Under the pieces are notes generated by a model. The model was not told the origin of the DNA and searched no databases. It worked only from the letters and a program-made list of their open reading frames with translations. A stretch of DNA of 64,000 nt from an uncultured Rikenellaceae bacterium (GTDB taxonomy: Bacteria; Bacteroidota; Bacteroidia; Bacteroidales; Rikenellaceae). The stretch is from contig CAJTLO010000007.1 of NCBI GenBank assembly GCA_910577285.1, positions 29,768 through 93,767 on the forward strand. Reading direction: 5' to 3'. This document shows, piece by piece, positions 27,261 through 36,587 of this stretch. A program made the position numbers and the translations under genes. Within the stretch, counting starts at the first letter, position 1, and each line of letters begins with the position of its first letter.

Positions 27261-28709
27261 ATGCACAACGCCCTTCACTCCCTACTCCTCTCGCTCCTGC
27301 TCCTGGCCGCTCCCGCGGCAGGACATTGCACGGAAAGCGAACGACCGCACGCCCCGACGACCTGCACGCACGACGACGCACTGATCTACGTCCTTCCCAT
27401 CCGCGAAGAGATCATGCCCGCAACGACGCGCCTGGTCTCCCGCTGCCTGGCGGAAGCCGCAGCACTAGAAGCCGCCTGCGTCGTAGTCGACATGAACACC
27501 TACGGCGGCCTGCTCGACGCGGCCGACTCGATCCGCACCATGCTGCTGAACTACCCCGCCCCCACCGTCACCTTCGTGAACAACCAGGCGGCCAGCGCCG
27601 GAGCGTTGATCGCCCTGGCCACCGACAGCATCTACATGCGCCCCGGGGCGAGCATCGGTGCGGCCACGGTAGTCGACCAGCGCGGCGAGGTGATGCCCGA
27701 CAAATACCAGAGCTTCATGCGCTCCATGATGCGGGCCACCGCCGAGGCCCACGGGAAGACCGCTTCGGTCGAACGGGGCGACACGGTATGGCGATGGCGG
27801 CGCGACCCGCAGATAGCCGAAGCCATGGTGGACCCCTCGGTGGAGATTCCCGGACTCGTGGACGACACGAAGGTCGTTACCATGACCGCCGACGAAGCCG
27901 TCGCATGGGGATTCTGCGAAGGGAAAGCCTCCTCGGTGGAGGAGCTGCTCGCCCTGACCGGCATCCGGAACTACGAACTGTACGAATACAAGCCCACCCG
28001 GCTCGACCGGTTCATGGGATTCCTCACCCACCCCACCCTGCAGGCGATCTGCATCATGCTCATAATCGGCGGCATCTACTTCGAACTTCAGACACCGGGC
28101 ATCGGCTTTCCGCTCGCGGTCGCCGTTCTGGGCGCGGTACTCTACTTCGCACCGCTCTATGCCGAAGGAGTGGCAGCCCATTGGGAGCTGCTCCTGTTCC
28201 TTGCCGGCATCGTATTGATCGTCCTCGAACTCTTCGTCACGCCCGGCTTCGGGGTACTGGGCATCCTGGGCATCGTCGCCGTCGTCACGGGGCTGACTTT
28301 CGCACTCATCGACACCAGCCTGCTGCACTACATCCCCACGGGCGAACTGCCTGCATCGATCGTACTCGGACCGTTCCTGACGGTCATCATCGCCACAGGT
28401 GCGGGACTTCTCCTGTCGATCTGGCTCGGCAACCGATTCCTGCGCGGGAAATCGGCACTGCGCCGACGCATCGTGCTCGTGTCCGACATGAAACCGACCG
28501 ACGGATACGTCTCCGTCGCCGCCGAACGGGGGCTGGTGGGCATGGAAGCGATCGCCTCCACGCCACTCCGCCCGGCCGGGAAAGTAGTGATCGCAGGACG
28601 CCATTACGAGGCCGCAGGCGATAACGCCGCCTTTATCGACAAGGGCACACGCGTAGTGGTCGTGCGCGACGAGAACGGCGTGCTCTACTGCCGGGAGCAA
28701 ACGGAATGA
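27261..28709 (+). CDS. NfeD-family membrane protein with ClpP-like serine protease domain
   Basis: 482 residues from ATG 27261, which gives a clean signal peptide (LLSLLLLAAPAAG). Residues about 40-245 form a ClpP/SppA-like domain with VNNQAASAGALIALA around the expected catalytic Ser. Four to five membrane helices follow (about 255-395), then a C-terminal OB-fold NfeD domain (residues 400-482, GMEAIASTPLRPAGKV). Full-length NfeD proteins are linked to membrane quality control with stomatin-like partners, but no stomatin gene is adjacent. The stop overlaps the start of the next open frame (ATGA). Confidence 0.9.
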   Translation: MHNALHSLLLSLLLLAAPAAGHCTESERPHAPTTCTHDDALIYVLPIREEIMPATTRLVSRCLAEAAALEAACVVVDMNTYGGLLDAADSIRTMLLNYPAPTVTFVNNQAASAGALIALATDSIYMRPGASIGAATVVDQRGEVMPDKYQSFMRSMMRATAEAHGKTASVERGDTVWRWRRDPQIAEAMVDPSVEIPGLVDDTKVVTMTADEAVAWGFCEGKASSVEELLALTGIRNYELYEYKPTRLDRFMGFLTHPTLQAICIMLIIGGIYFELQTPGIGFPLAVAVLGAVLYFAPLYAEGVAAHWELLLFLAGIVLIVLELFVTPGFGVLGILGIVAVVTGLTFALIDTSLLHYIPTGELPASIVLGPFLTVIIATGAGLLLSIWLGNRFLRGKSALRRRIVLVSDMKPTDGYVSVAAERGLVGMEAIASTPLRPAGKVVIAGRHYEAAGDNAAFIDKGTRVVVVRDENGVLYCREQTE

Positions 28710-28738
28710 CCCGACCGACCTATCAAAAAACGCACACC

Positions 28739-29812
28739 ATGAAGCACCGCCTCTTCGCCCACGGCCGCCTGCGACGCGCGGCCGAAAGATTCGCCCGCAC
28801 CGCAACCCTTTGCGCAACCACGCTGTTCGCCGCCTGCACACACTCCGCCGGCGGTACGGAAACGATCGAGGGATTCGCCCTGGGCACCCTCTACCAGGTG
28901 ACCGTGTCGGGGCCGGCACCGGCCGACCTGCGGACCAAGGTGGAAGCGGTCTGCGCCGAGGCCGACAGCACCATGTCGGTATTCAACCCCCGTTCGCTGC
29001 TGAGCCGCATCAACCGCAACGAAACCGACTCGCTCACCGAAGACATCGCCCGCAACATCGCGCTCGCCCGCCGCGTCAGCGAACTCTCCGGCGGCAAATA
29101 CGACATCACCGTACAACCGCTCGTGGACGCCTACGGCTTCATCGGCGGGCGGCAGGAGGCCGCGCCCGACATCGATTCGCTTCTGCGATACGTCGGTTAC
29201 GACAAGATAGCCGTCCGCGACGGACGGCTCGTAAAGCAGCACCCCGAGATACAGATCGGACTCAACTCCATCGCCAAAGGATACACCGTGGACAAGATCG
29301 CCCGCATGCTCGAACGGGAGGGCGTCCGGGACTATCTGGTCAACGTAGGCGGCGAGATCTTCTGTCGGGGCGGCAATGCCTCCGGAGAGCGGTGGCGCAT
29401 CGCCATCGACACCCCCTACGAAGGCAACTGGTCGCCGGGAGCGAACACCAGCACCCTGCTCCACGTATCGGAAGTCGGGGTCGCCACCTCCGGCAACTAC
29501 CGCAACTTCCACACGGGACCGGACGGCCGGAAATACACGCACATCATCGATCCCGCTACCGGCGGGAACACCGAGAGCAACCTTCTCTCGGCCACGGTGG
29601 TAGCGGAGAGCTGCACGCTCGCCGACGCCATGGCGACCATGTACATGGTCCTGGGACTGGAGGCTTCGCTGACGCTGCTGGAGGAACACCCCGACTTCGC
29701 GGTCCTACTCATCCACGCCGGGGAACACGGGGAGATGAACCTCTACGTCTCCCCCGCCATGGAGCAATACATGCAGCCATCGGCTCCGCCCCGCTTCCGC
29801 CCGACAGCCTGA
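28739..29812 (+). CDS. apbE: FMN transferase (ApbE family), lipoprotein
   Basis: 357 residues from ATG 28739. This start gives a basic n-region and lipobox (TTLFAAC, Cys about residue 32). The overlapping ATG at 28706 would add 11 residues and is the alternative. ApbE attaches FMN to Thr residues of periplasmic or membrane flavoproteins such as RnfG and NqrC. Visible family blocks are EGFALGTLYQVTV, NSIAKGYTVDKIARML, NVGGEIF, IIDPATGG, and the Mg/FMN site ADAMATMYMVLG. It lies between nfeD and a lipid kinase on the same strand. Confidence 0.92.
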   Translation: MKHRLFAHGRLRRAAERFARTATLCATTLFAACTHSAGGTETIEGFALGTLYQVTVSGPAPADLRTKVEAVCAEADSTMSVFNPRSLLSRINRNETDSLTEDIARNIALARRVSELSGGKYDITVQPLVDAYGFIGGRQEAAPDIDSLLRYVGYDKIAVRDGRLVKQHPEIQIGLNSIAKGYTVDKIARMLEREGVRDYLVNVGGEIFCRGGNASGERWRIAIDTPYEGNWSPGANTSTLLHVSEVGVATSGNYRNFHTGPDGRKYTHIIDPATGGNTESNLLSATVVAESCTLADAMATMYMVLGLEASLTLLEEHPDFAVLLIHAGEHGEMNLYVSPAMEQYMQPSAPPRFRPTA

Positions 29813-29900
29813 CCGACGACACCGGCCCCCAAACGACGACACGCCGAACACCCCGACCGGGCGCGGCAGCCACGCTCCGCTCCCTAACACCACAAACACC

Positions 29901-30800
29901 ATGTTACGCAAAGTCCTTTTTCTCTACAACCCCTCCTCCGGGGAGAATCCGATAACCGGCCATTTCGACCGCATCATCCGCCTCTACCAGGCCCACGGAC
30001 TGCACCTTCTTTTCCACCGGATTTCGTTCGACGAAACCGACGCCGACGCCCTCGATGCCGTGGACGACAGCTTCGCCCACCTGCTTCTGGCCGGGGGCGA
30101 CGGGAGCATCAACTACGTGGTGAACCTGATCAAGCAAAGGGGCGTGGAACTCCCCGTCGCGGTACTGCCCGCCGGCACGGCCAACGACTTCGCCACCCTG
30201 CTCGGCATGCCGGCCGACCTGGAAGAGGCGTGCCGGGCCATCCTCGAAGGAGAGCTCCACGCCATGGACCTGGGTCGGGTGAACGACCGCTACTTCGTGA
30301 ACGTATTCAGCTGCGGACTCTTCACCGACGTATCTCAGAAGACGCCGACCGCATGGAAAAACAACCTCGGCAAAATCGCCTACTACCTCAACGGCCTGGG
30401 CGACCTGCCGCGGTTCCGCCGCATGGAACTCGACATCGCCTCGGACGGGGGCGACTTCCGCGGCAACGCCATCATCTTCTTCGTCTTCAACGGCCGCACG
30501 GCGGGCACATTGCCCCTGGCCTACCTCTCCGAGGGGGACGACGGCCTGCTCGACATCCTGGTCCTCAAGGGCGACACCCCGCTCGACACCCTCCACACCG
30601 CCATCGGCTACCTGCCGCGCCTGATCCACCGCCGACGCTACCCGGAAGGGATCGTCCACATCCGTTGCAGCCGGCTGCACGCCACATGCGACCGGGACGA
30701 ACACACCGATGTGGACGGCCAGCCCGGTCCCCCGTTCCCGATCGACATCGTGTGCGAACACCGGGCCCTGCAAGTGATCCTGCCCGCCAAACGTGCATGA
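29901..30800 (+). CDS. Diacylglycerol kinase-family lipid kinase (YegS/DagK-like)
   Basis: 299 residues. The DAGK catalytic loop is LLAGGDGSINYVVNLIKQ near residues 63-80, followed by LPAGTANDFATLLGMP. The two-domain layout and length match YegS/BmrU-type kinases. They phosphorylate lipids such as diacylglycerol or sphingoid bases. Bacteroidetes make sphingolipids, so a sphingoid substrate is possible but not shown by the sequence. It is the last gene before tRNA-His. Confidence 0.9.
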   Translation: MLRKVLFLYNPSSGENPITGHFDRIIRLYQAHGLHLLFHRISFDETDADALDAVDDSFAHLLLAGGDGSINYVVNLIKQRGVELPVAVLPAGTANDFATLLGMPADLEEACRAILEGELHAMDLGRVNDRYFVNVFSCGLFTDVSQKTPTAWKNNLGKIAYYLNGLGDLPRFRRMELDIASDGGDFRGNAIIFFVFNGRTAGTLPLAYLSEGDDGLLDILVLKGDTPLDTLHTAIGYLPRLIHRRRYPEGIVHIRCSRLHATCDRDEHTDVDGQPGPPFPIDIVCEHRALQVILPAKRA

Positions 30801-30873
30801 GCGAAGAGGCAACACGCACGGAGAGACACACCGCACGGACGACGCGGAACGGACGACATATTTTGCCGCTTTT

Positions 30874-30904
30874 TTTGTAAAAACAAAAAAGTGTATTACT
30901 TTTG
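30874..30904 (+). promoter_or_regulatory. Full promoter of tRNA-His
   Basis: TTTG at 30874-30877, 19 bases, TACTTTTG at 30897-30904; the tRNA begins 36 bases later. Both elements fit the Bacteroidetes consensus. Confidence 0.85.
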
Positions 30905-30940
30905 CATCCGCATAACCCGCCGAGCGAGTTATGCCAGATG

Positions 30941-31014
<74 letters not shown>

Positions 31015-31044
31015 CGAAAACTCCTGAAAAGGAGCACACAAGAG

Positions 31045-31080
31045 AAAAACCTTATGTATCAACGATATGTAAGGTTTTTT
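31045..31080 (+). terminator. Terminator of tRNA-His
   Basis: Imperfect 16-bp stem (aaaaaccttatgtatc / gatatgtaaggttttt) ending in TTTTTT, 30 bases after the tRNA. A small ctcct-GAAA-aggag hairpin lies between them (31021-31034). Confidence 0.85.
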
Positions 31081-31668
31081 CTTTCCCCGCCCCGGCAAGA
31101 TGCCTCCGGAAAACAGGTCCGGCGGCACCTGTTCGCCTCCCGTCCGTCCTGAACCGGAAACCAGTCTGGCCCTCAACCATCCCGCCCCGGCTGCAAAACA
31201 TCGGACGGCCTTCGCCCCTTCCACAGACAAGAAACCTACGCCTCTCGCCCCATGCGGAAGGCCTGTCGGTTTCGCGATTCTTCCACGTGCCCATGCCATC
31301 CTCCCCGCACGATGCCATCCCGGCACGCACTCCTCAGTCGGCACGCTTGCCCTGAAAAAACAACACCCGACACACTCCGGAAAGGCCCCTCGAGCAAGCT
31401 CCCCCTCTTCGCGAACGCCCCGATCTATGGAATAAAAAGACAAAGAGAGAAAACCCGAATATTCATAGAGACCAGCTTCCTGCAAGAGCGCGACAAGATT
31501 CCGCCCGCATTTCAGACAGACGATCTGCATGCTCGCGCTGCTCGCCTGCCACCGCTCGAAGCCCCGGCAACTGCCTCCGGTCCGGGGCCGCTCGCCCCCT
31601 TTGCCCAACCCGCCCGGACACCTCCGGTACGCCCCCCGCACCGCCCTCCCTCTTCCCCGGTATGCCAT
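31081..31668. other. Intergenic, no gene supported
   Basis: About 590 bases between the tRNA-His terminator and the exbD terminator. Open frames are present on both strands but are Pro/Arg/Gly-rich, and one of them is antisense to the tRNA. I see no promoter or RNA structure. Confidence 0.6.
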
Positions 31669-31702
31669 AAAAAATTCGGGCCATCCCGAAAGATGGCCCG
31701 AA
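31669..31702 (-). terminator. Terminator of the exbB-exbD operon
   Basis: Perfect 11-bp stem (ttcgggccatc / gatggcccgaa) followed by TTTTTT on the minus strand, 21 bases past the exbD stop. Confidence 0.9.
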
Positions 31703-31722
31703 CAATATCCGCGAGTCGAGGA

Positions 31723-32196
31723 TCAATTGTATCCCAACGATTTGGAAGCGGCATACGTCACACGAAGCGCATTCGCCTTACGAAGCTCCTGCTTCACATC
31801 GGTGATGATACCCATCCTGGTGTAGCGGTCGGCCTTGATACAAACCGACATCGCATTCCGGTCGCTCTCGTTGAGCTTGTCGCGCTCGGAAGCGATAAAG
31901 TCCAGAATGTCCTGCGGGGTACGGTACGTATCGTTCAGCTGAATACGGGGTGCCGTACCGAACTGCGCCTGAAGCTGCTTGGCGGGCTGCCCCACATAGA
32001 TGTAGCTCACAAGACTCTTCTTCTCCAGTTTCTGGATTTCGGTAGCCTCCGGCAACGTGAACGCCACCCTCAGCTCCGTCTCCTTCATGGATGTGGTCGT
32101 CATAAAGAAGAACAGGATCATGAAGATCACGTCGGGCAGAGAAGCCGTCGAAATGGGCGGTACGCCCTTACCTCCTTTTTTCCTTATAACTGCCAT
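31723..32196 (-). CDS. exbD: ExbD/TolR-family proton-channel subunit (second copy)
   Basis: 157 residues. A single helix near residues 22-42 (LPDVIFMILFFFMTTTSM) carries the Asp expected to relay protons. The periplasmic part follows (ELRVAFTLPEATEIQKLEKK). With ExbB it energises TonB for outer-membrane uptake. It lies one base after the first exbD. The two copies are unlike each other after the helix, so they probably have different partners or form a mixed dimer. Confidence 0.92.
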   Translation of the reverse strand: MAVIRKKGGKGVPPISTASLPDVIFMILFFFMTTTSMKETELRVAFTLPEATEIQKLEKKSLVSYIYVGQPAKQLQAQFGTAPRIQLNDTYRTPQDILDFIASERDKLNESDRNAMSVCIKADRYTRMGIITDVKQELRKANALRVTYAASKSLGYN

Positions 32197-32197
32197 A

Positions 32198-32773
32198 CTA
32201 ATTTCCTCCTATGTTTTTAGGTTCGGCCTCGGAGATCTTGGGCGGAACGGCCTTCTGGATAGCCTTGCGTTTCGCCTCGTCGAGCTCTTCGAACGAAGCC
32301 CCGAACCGTTCACGCGCCACGTTATCACGTATCTCGTTGAAGGCACGCGTCAATTCGTTCTGCACCTTGATGTACATGTCGTAGCTCGTTCCGCGGTCGT
32401 TCTGAAGCGATATCACTCCCTCGCTGACCGGATAGGAGCCCACGAGCTCGATGTCGGTCACCACCTTTTCGGGCAACTCCTCGCTGTCTCCCACGTTCAG
32501 GATAAAATCCTTCGCGAGGTCCTTCACCTGCGACAGATGCACCAGTTTACCCTGCACCTGGATCTGGTCGTACTGGTTGACCTTCACCTGCATCAGGTTG
32601 CGCTCCTTGATGGGAGGCGCATCGGCCGTCTCGACCCAGGGCGGCAGGACACGCTGAATACCCGTGTCCGTATTCATGGTGGTGGCGACAAGGAAGAAAA
32701 TCAGCAACAGGAAGGCAATGTCGGCCATCGAGCCCGCATTGATTTCCGGGATTTTTCTTTTATCTAATGCCAT
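32198..32773 (-). CDS. exbD: ExbD/TolR-family proton-channel subunit (first copy)
   Basis: 191 residues. The N-terminal motif INAGSMADIAFLLLIFFLVATTM contains the conserved channel Asp at the start of the helix (residues about 12-34). The periplasmic domain is longer than in the second copy. The end is charged, with helical segments (ELDEAKRKAIQKAVPPK). It belongs to the exbB, membrane protein, exbD, exbD operon typical of Bacteroidetes. Confidence 0.93.
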   Translation of the reverse strand: MALDKRKIPEINAGSMADIAFLLLIFFLVATTMNTDTGIQRVLPPWVETADAPPIKERNLMQVKVNQYDQIQVQGKLVHLSQVKDLAKDFILNVGDSEELPEKVVTDIELVGSYPVSEGVISLQNDRGTSYDMYIKVQNELTRAFNEIRDNVARERFGASFEELDEAKRKAIQKAVPPKISEAEPKNIGGN

Positions 32774-32793
32774 ATTAAAATCTACTTTTCAAA

Positions 32794-33273
32794 TCAGCTT
32801 CTTTTCACTGCGCTCCTGATCTCTCCCCAGAGAATGACGAGGATGGCGATAACGAAGATGGCATAAGCCGAATAGAGGCCTACGTCGGTCAGCTTAAGCG
32901 TAGCCGCATTGGTGAAGAATCCGTTTTCGGCGGGGTTCGGCACCGGCGCATCGCTGGCGAGCAGATAGCTGATCCCGAATATCACGATCATGGCGACGAG
33001 TCCTACGAGCGTACGCATCGCGCCCTTCGGGTTGCTGAGAATATTGATCACCGGGAAGACGATCGCAAGTACTAGCGCGACGGCGAACACCACGTATGCG
33101 TAAATCAACATGACGTTCACACCCATCGCATTGCCGACGGTACCCACCGGAAATTCCGTCGCAGGCTCCGGATAGAGGGCCGAAGCGACGACAAAATATC
33201 CGAATACCCCCACACCGAGCAGCAACAGCACGTAGCTGAGGTATTTGATATATTTGAAGATCTTATTGTTCAT
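32794..33273 (-). CDS. Four-helix membrane protein of the exbB-exbD operon
   Basis: 159 residues with four hydrophobic segments (about residues 10-30, 52-75, 88-107 and 130-150). No catalytic motif is visible and I do not recognise a named family. Its position between exbB and exbD (20 bases on each side) suggests an accessory part of the proton-motive-force complex. Similar genes sit in the same place in other Bacteroidetes as far as I know. Confidence 0.85.
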   Translation of the reverse strand: MNNKIFKYIKYLSYVLLLLGVGVFGYFVVASALYPEPATEFPVGTVGNAMGVNVMLIYAYVVFAVALVLAIVFPVINILSNPKGAMRTLVGLVAMIVIFGISYLLASDAPVPNPAENGFFTNAATLKLTDVGLYSAYAIFVIAILVILWGEIRSAVKRS

Positions 33274-33293
33274 AATTCTGACAGACGGTGTGA

Positions 33294-34100
33294 TTATTTC
33301 TTATTGTATTCCGTAAGCATATCCACCAGGATGATGGAGCTGTCTTCCATATTTACGACGAGCGTATCGATTTTGGAAACGATGTAGTTGTAGAAGAGCT
33401 GGAGCACCACAGCGGCGATAAGACCGGCCAGCGTCGTCAGAAGGGCCACCTTGATACCGCCCGCAACGAGAGTAGCGGATACGTCGCCGGCTGCCTGGAT
33501 GGCGTCGAACGCCTCGATCATACCGACCACGGTACCCATAAATCCCAACATCGGGGAGAGCGCGATGAAGAGCGAAATCCACGTCAGGCCCTTCTCCATG
33601 AGTCCCATCTGCACGGAACCGTAGGAAGCTACGCTCTTCTCAACGACATCCAGTCCTTCGCCGTAACGGCTCAGTCCCTGATAGTAGATGCTGGCCACCG
33701 GACCGCGCTGGTTGCGTGCGACCTCCATGGCTGCGGAAACGCCGCCGTTCCTGAGGGCATCCTCGATCTGTGCCATGAACTTCTTGGTGTTGATGGACGC
33801 GAGGTTGAGGTAGAGTATACGTTCGATGGCGATAGCGAGACCGAAGATAAGACAGAGCAACACGGGGGTCATCCAGCCTGCACCGCCTTCGAGGAATTTC
33901 TGTTTGATGGCCTGGTGCATCGGAGTACCTGCGACCTCGGTTTCGGGGTTGACACCCACCACTTCGGTCTCTACCTCGGCTACCACCTGCTCCGTAGCGT
34001 CAGCTTCGGGCGCCTGAGATTCTGTCTCCTGGGCGTACACATTCACAGCCGAAAAGCCCATAACGCCTACTGCTGCCAGAATCAAAAAAAGTTTTTTCAT
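33294..34100 (-). CDS. exbB: MotA/TolQ/ExbB proton channel protein
   Basis: 268 residues. An N-terminal signal-like segment (LFLILAAVGVMGFSAVNVYAQ) and an acidic linker to about residue 75 precede the ExbB core. The core has three helices: WMTPVLLCLIFGLAIAIERILYL, SLFIALSPMLGFMGTVVGMIEAF and TLVAGGIKVALLTTLAGLIAAVVLQLFY. It forms the pentamer that converts proton flow into TonB motion. The extra N-terminal segment is a Bacteroidetes trait. It is the first gene of its operon. Confidence 0.94.
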   Translation of the reverse strand: MKKLFLILAAVGVMGFSAVNVYAQETESQAPEADATEQVVAEVETEVVGVNPETEVAGTPMHQAIKQKFLEGGAGWMTPVLLCLIFGLAIAIERILYLNLASINTKKFMAQIEDALRNGGVSAAMEVARNQRGPVASIYYQGLSRYGEGLDVVEKSVASYGSVQMGLMEKGLTWISLFIALSPMLGFMGTVVGMIEAFDAIQAAGDVSATLVAGGIKVALLTTLAGLIAAVVLQLFYNYIVSKIDTLVVNMEDSSIILVDMLTEYNKK

Positions 34101-34266
34101 AGCTTTAATTTAGAATTGATTAGACTTATTGTTTTTATCGTTAGTCAAAATATAAAGCATCTTCCCGCCGCTCCTCCGGACCCGCCGGAGTCCACGGACC
34201 GTCCTCTTCCTAAAAATTTCCAACAAACGCCGCCGTCCCCACCCGGGAGCGCCGGACGAATATCTG

Positions 34267-34354
34267 CGGAGAAAGCGGGATTCGAACCCACGATACCCTT
34301 TTGGGGTATACGCACTTTCCAGGCGCGCACCTTCAGCCACTCGGTCATTTCTCC
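34267..34354 (-). tRNA. tRNA-Ser (GGA)
   Basis: 88-nt class II tRNA. Acceptor stem ggagaaa/tttctcc, anticodon GGA in ctGGAaa, a long variable arm (ATACCCCAAAAGGGTAT), T-loop TTCGAAT and discriminator G, all as in tRNA-Ser. The gene stands alone. Confidence 0.96.
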
Positions 34355-34570
34355 ATTGCAAAGAACAAAAAACATGGCATCCAACCAATTAGGAACCAAA
34401 CCCGCATGGAACGACGCCCTTATGTTACGGAAAGGGCATACCGGCACCATAAAAATTTCCGAAATATAGAAATTTTTTTTCTTCCAAAAAAATTTACCCG
34501 CGCCGTAGAAAGGCCTCCCTGGCGGACACGGCTCCCGCTCGCTCCCGCAAAGGAACGGAACGGGCAACCC

Positions 34571-35599
34571 CTACTCTTCGGTCATCTCACCGCGCATGGA
34601 ATGCCCCATCCGCCGCACGAACTCCTCCGGCGCATACCCGCGCCCGAGCAGGCACATCATCTTCGTCAACGCGGCCTCGGTGGTCATATCGCGTCCGCTG
34701 ATCACCCCCGCATCCTGCAGGCGGCGTCCCGTTTCGTATATATCCATATTCACCGAACCGCTCACGCACTGCGTCACGTTCACCACATGCACCCCGCGCG
34801 ACACGGTCTGCTCCAGTGCCTGTATGAACCAGTCGAACGTCGGCGCATTGCCCGCCCCGTAGGTTTCGAGCACCACGCCCTTCACGCCCTCGGCCTGCAA
34901 CATCGTCCGGAACACCGGTTCGGTCAACCCCGGAAAGACTTTGACGACCGCCACCTCCCGCGACACGGCCGTATCGATCGCAAAGGCGCCTTCCCCCTCG
35001 CAGCGTGCGATGGCTCCGGTACGGTAATGAATCCCCACCCCCACGTCGGCCAGGGCCGGATAGTTATGCGACGCGAAAGCGCTGAGCTCCTCCGCACTGT
35101 GCTTTTTCGTACGGTTCGCCCGGAAGAGCCGGTTCTGAAAGTAGAGCGACACCTCCGGCACGATGGCACGCCCCGCCTCCCGGGCCGCAGCGATCTCGAT
35201 GGCGGTGATGAGGTTCTCCCGGCCGTCGGTCCGCAGTACCCCGATAGGAATCTGGCTCCCGGTGAAGACCACCGGCTTGCCCAGGTTGTCGAGCATGAAG
35301 CTCAGTGCCGAAGAGGAGTAGGACATGGTGTCGGTACCGTGAAGCACCACGAATCCGTCGTAACGATCGTAATTCTCACGGATGATCCGGGCCAGGCTCA
35401 CCCACAACTCGGGCTCCACGTTCGACGAATCGATCGGTTCGAAAGGAAGCACCTCCAACTCCACGTCGAGACGACGCAACGAAGGGAATTCGTCGTAGAT
35501 ACCGTTAAAATCGAACGGTACGAGCGTCCCCGTCACGGGGTCGGTCTTCATTCCTATCGTACCACCGGTATATATCAAAAGCACTGACGATCTTCCCAT
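34571..35599 (-). CDS. ansA: Type I L-asparaginase
   Basis: 342 residues. The two nucleophile motifs of bacterial asparaginases are visible: LIYTGGTIGM at residues 8-17 and VLHGTDTMSYSSSALSFM near residues 83-100. No signal peptide, so it is the cytoplasmic type I (AnsA) form that turns asparagine into aspartate and ammonia. The two-domain layout and length are normal. It is a single-gene unit. Confidence 0.94.
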   Translation of the reverse strand: MGRSSVLLIYTGGTIGMKTDPVTGTLVPFDFNGIYDEFPSLRRLDVELEVLPFEPIDSSNVEPELWVSLARIIRENYDRYDGFVVLHGTDTMSYSSSALSFMLDNLGKPVVFTGSQIPIGVLRTDGRENLITAIEIAAAREAGRAIVPEVSLYFQNRLFRANRTKKHSAEELSAFASHNYPALADVGVGIHYRTGAIARCEGEGAFAIDTAVSREVAVVKVFPGLTEPVFRTMLQAEGVKGVVLETYGAGNAPTFDWFIQALEQTVSRGVHVVNVTQCVSGSVNMDIYETGRRLQDAGVISGRDMTTEAALTKMMCLLGRGYAPEEFVRRMGHSMRGEMTEE

Positions 35600-35747
35600 A
35601 GCAAACGATCAACTATCATTAAAACATATATACATAAAACGCCCGCACCGCCGCAGCGGCCCGGAAACAGGGTGCAATTTAGCGACTTTTTCGTTTATCT
35701 GCGCCACCGGCCCCTCGACGACGCATGAAAAACGGAACGACGCCCGG

Positions 35748-36536
35748 TCAAAGACCGAACATGCGGCAGGCATTGGCCGAGGTGGCTGCCGCGACCTCAG
35801 CCGGCGCTATCCCCTTCAATTCGGCCACTTTCTCGCAGACGCGGGTAATGTAGGCCGGCTCGTTGCGTTTGCCGCGGTAGGGTACCGGCGGAAGGTAGGG
35901 TGCATCCGTTTCGAGCACCATCCGGTCGAGCGGCATCCGGGCCGCCACCTCCGCCACCGCGCTCTTCTTATAGGTCACCACGCCGCCTATGCCGAAGAGG
36001 AAGTCGCCGCACGCGCACACGGCCTCGTAATCCTCCCACGTTCCGCTGAAAGCGTGCATGACGCCCCGCAGCCCGCGCCCGCGGAACTCCCGCAGCAGGG
36101 CGAGCATCTCCGGCCACGCCTCCCGCGTATGCACCACCAGCGGCAACCCGCAGCGGAGCGACAGTTCGGCCTGCCGGACGAACGCCTCCTCCTGCTCCCG
36201 GTACCACTCCCGGCTCCAATAGAGGTCGAGCCCCACCTCGCCTACTGCATAAAACCGCCGCGAGGCACCTTCCGAGAAGTACTCCTCCACGCGAGCCAGC
36301 TCCCGACGCCAATCGGGATTGTCGTTCACCGAAGTGGGATGCAATCCCATCATGGGCAGGCAGACCTCCGGCCAGGCATCGCACAGGGCGAACAGGGCTG
36401 CATGCGACTCCGAATCGATCGCGGGGCACAGCATCCGGGCCACCCCCGCCTCCAGCGCACGCTCCACCGTCTGTGCCCGATCGGCATCGAACGCCTCGTC
36501 GAACGGATGCGTATGCGTATCTATGATCCTATCCAT
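35748..36536 (-). CDS. TatD-family metal-dependent hydrolase
   Basis: 262 residues. The N-terminal metal motif is IDTHTHPFDEAF. Further ligands appear in AVGEVGLDLYW, PLVVHTREAW, GVMHAFSG and the C-terminal LETDAPYLPP. TatD proteins are TIM-barrel nucleases or hydrolases using two metals; the cellular substrate is not certain. It follows dprA by 51 bases on the same strand. Confidence 0.93.
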   Translation of the reverse strand: MDRIIDTHTHPFDEAFDADRAQTVERALEAGVARMLCPAIDSESHAALFALCDAWPEVCLPMMGLHPTSVNDNPDWRRELARVEEYFSEGASRRFYAVGEVGLDLYWSREWYREQEEAFVRQAELSLRCGLPLVVHTREAWPEMLALLREFRGRGLRGVMHAFSGTWEDYEAVCACGDFLFGIGGVVTYKKSAVAEVAARMPLDRMVLETDAPYLPPVPYRGKRNEPAYITRVCEKVAELKGIAPAEVAAATSANACRMFGL

Positions 36537-36587
36537 ACCTTTTTCAATATTTTTCCGGGCAACAAAAAACGCCCCGACCGCCTTGCC

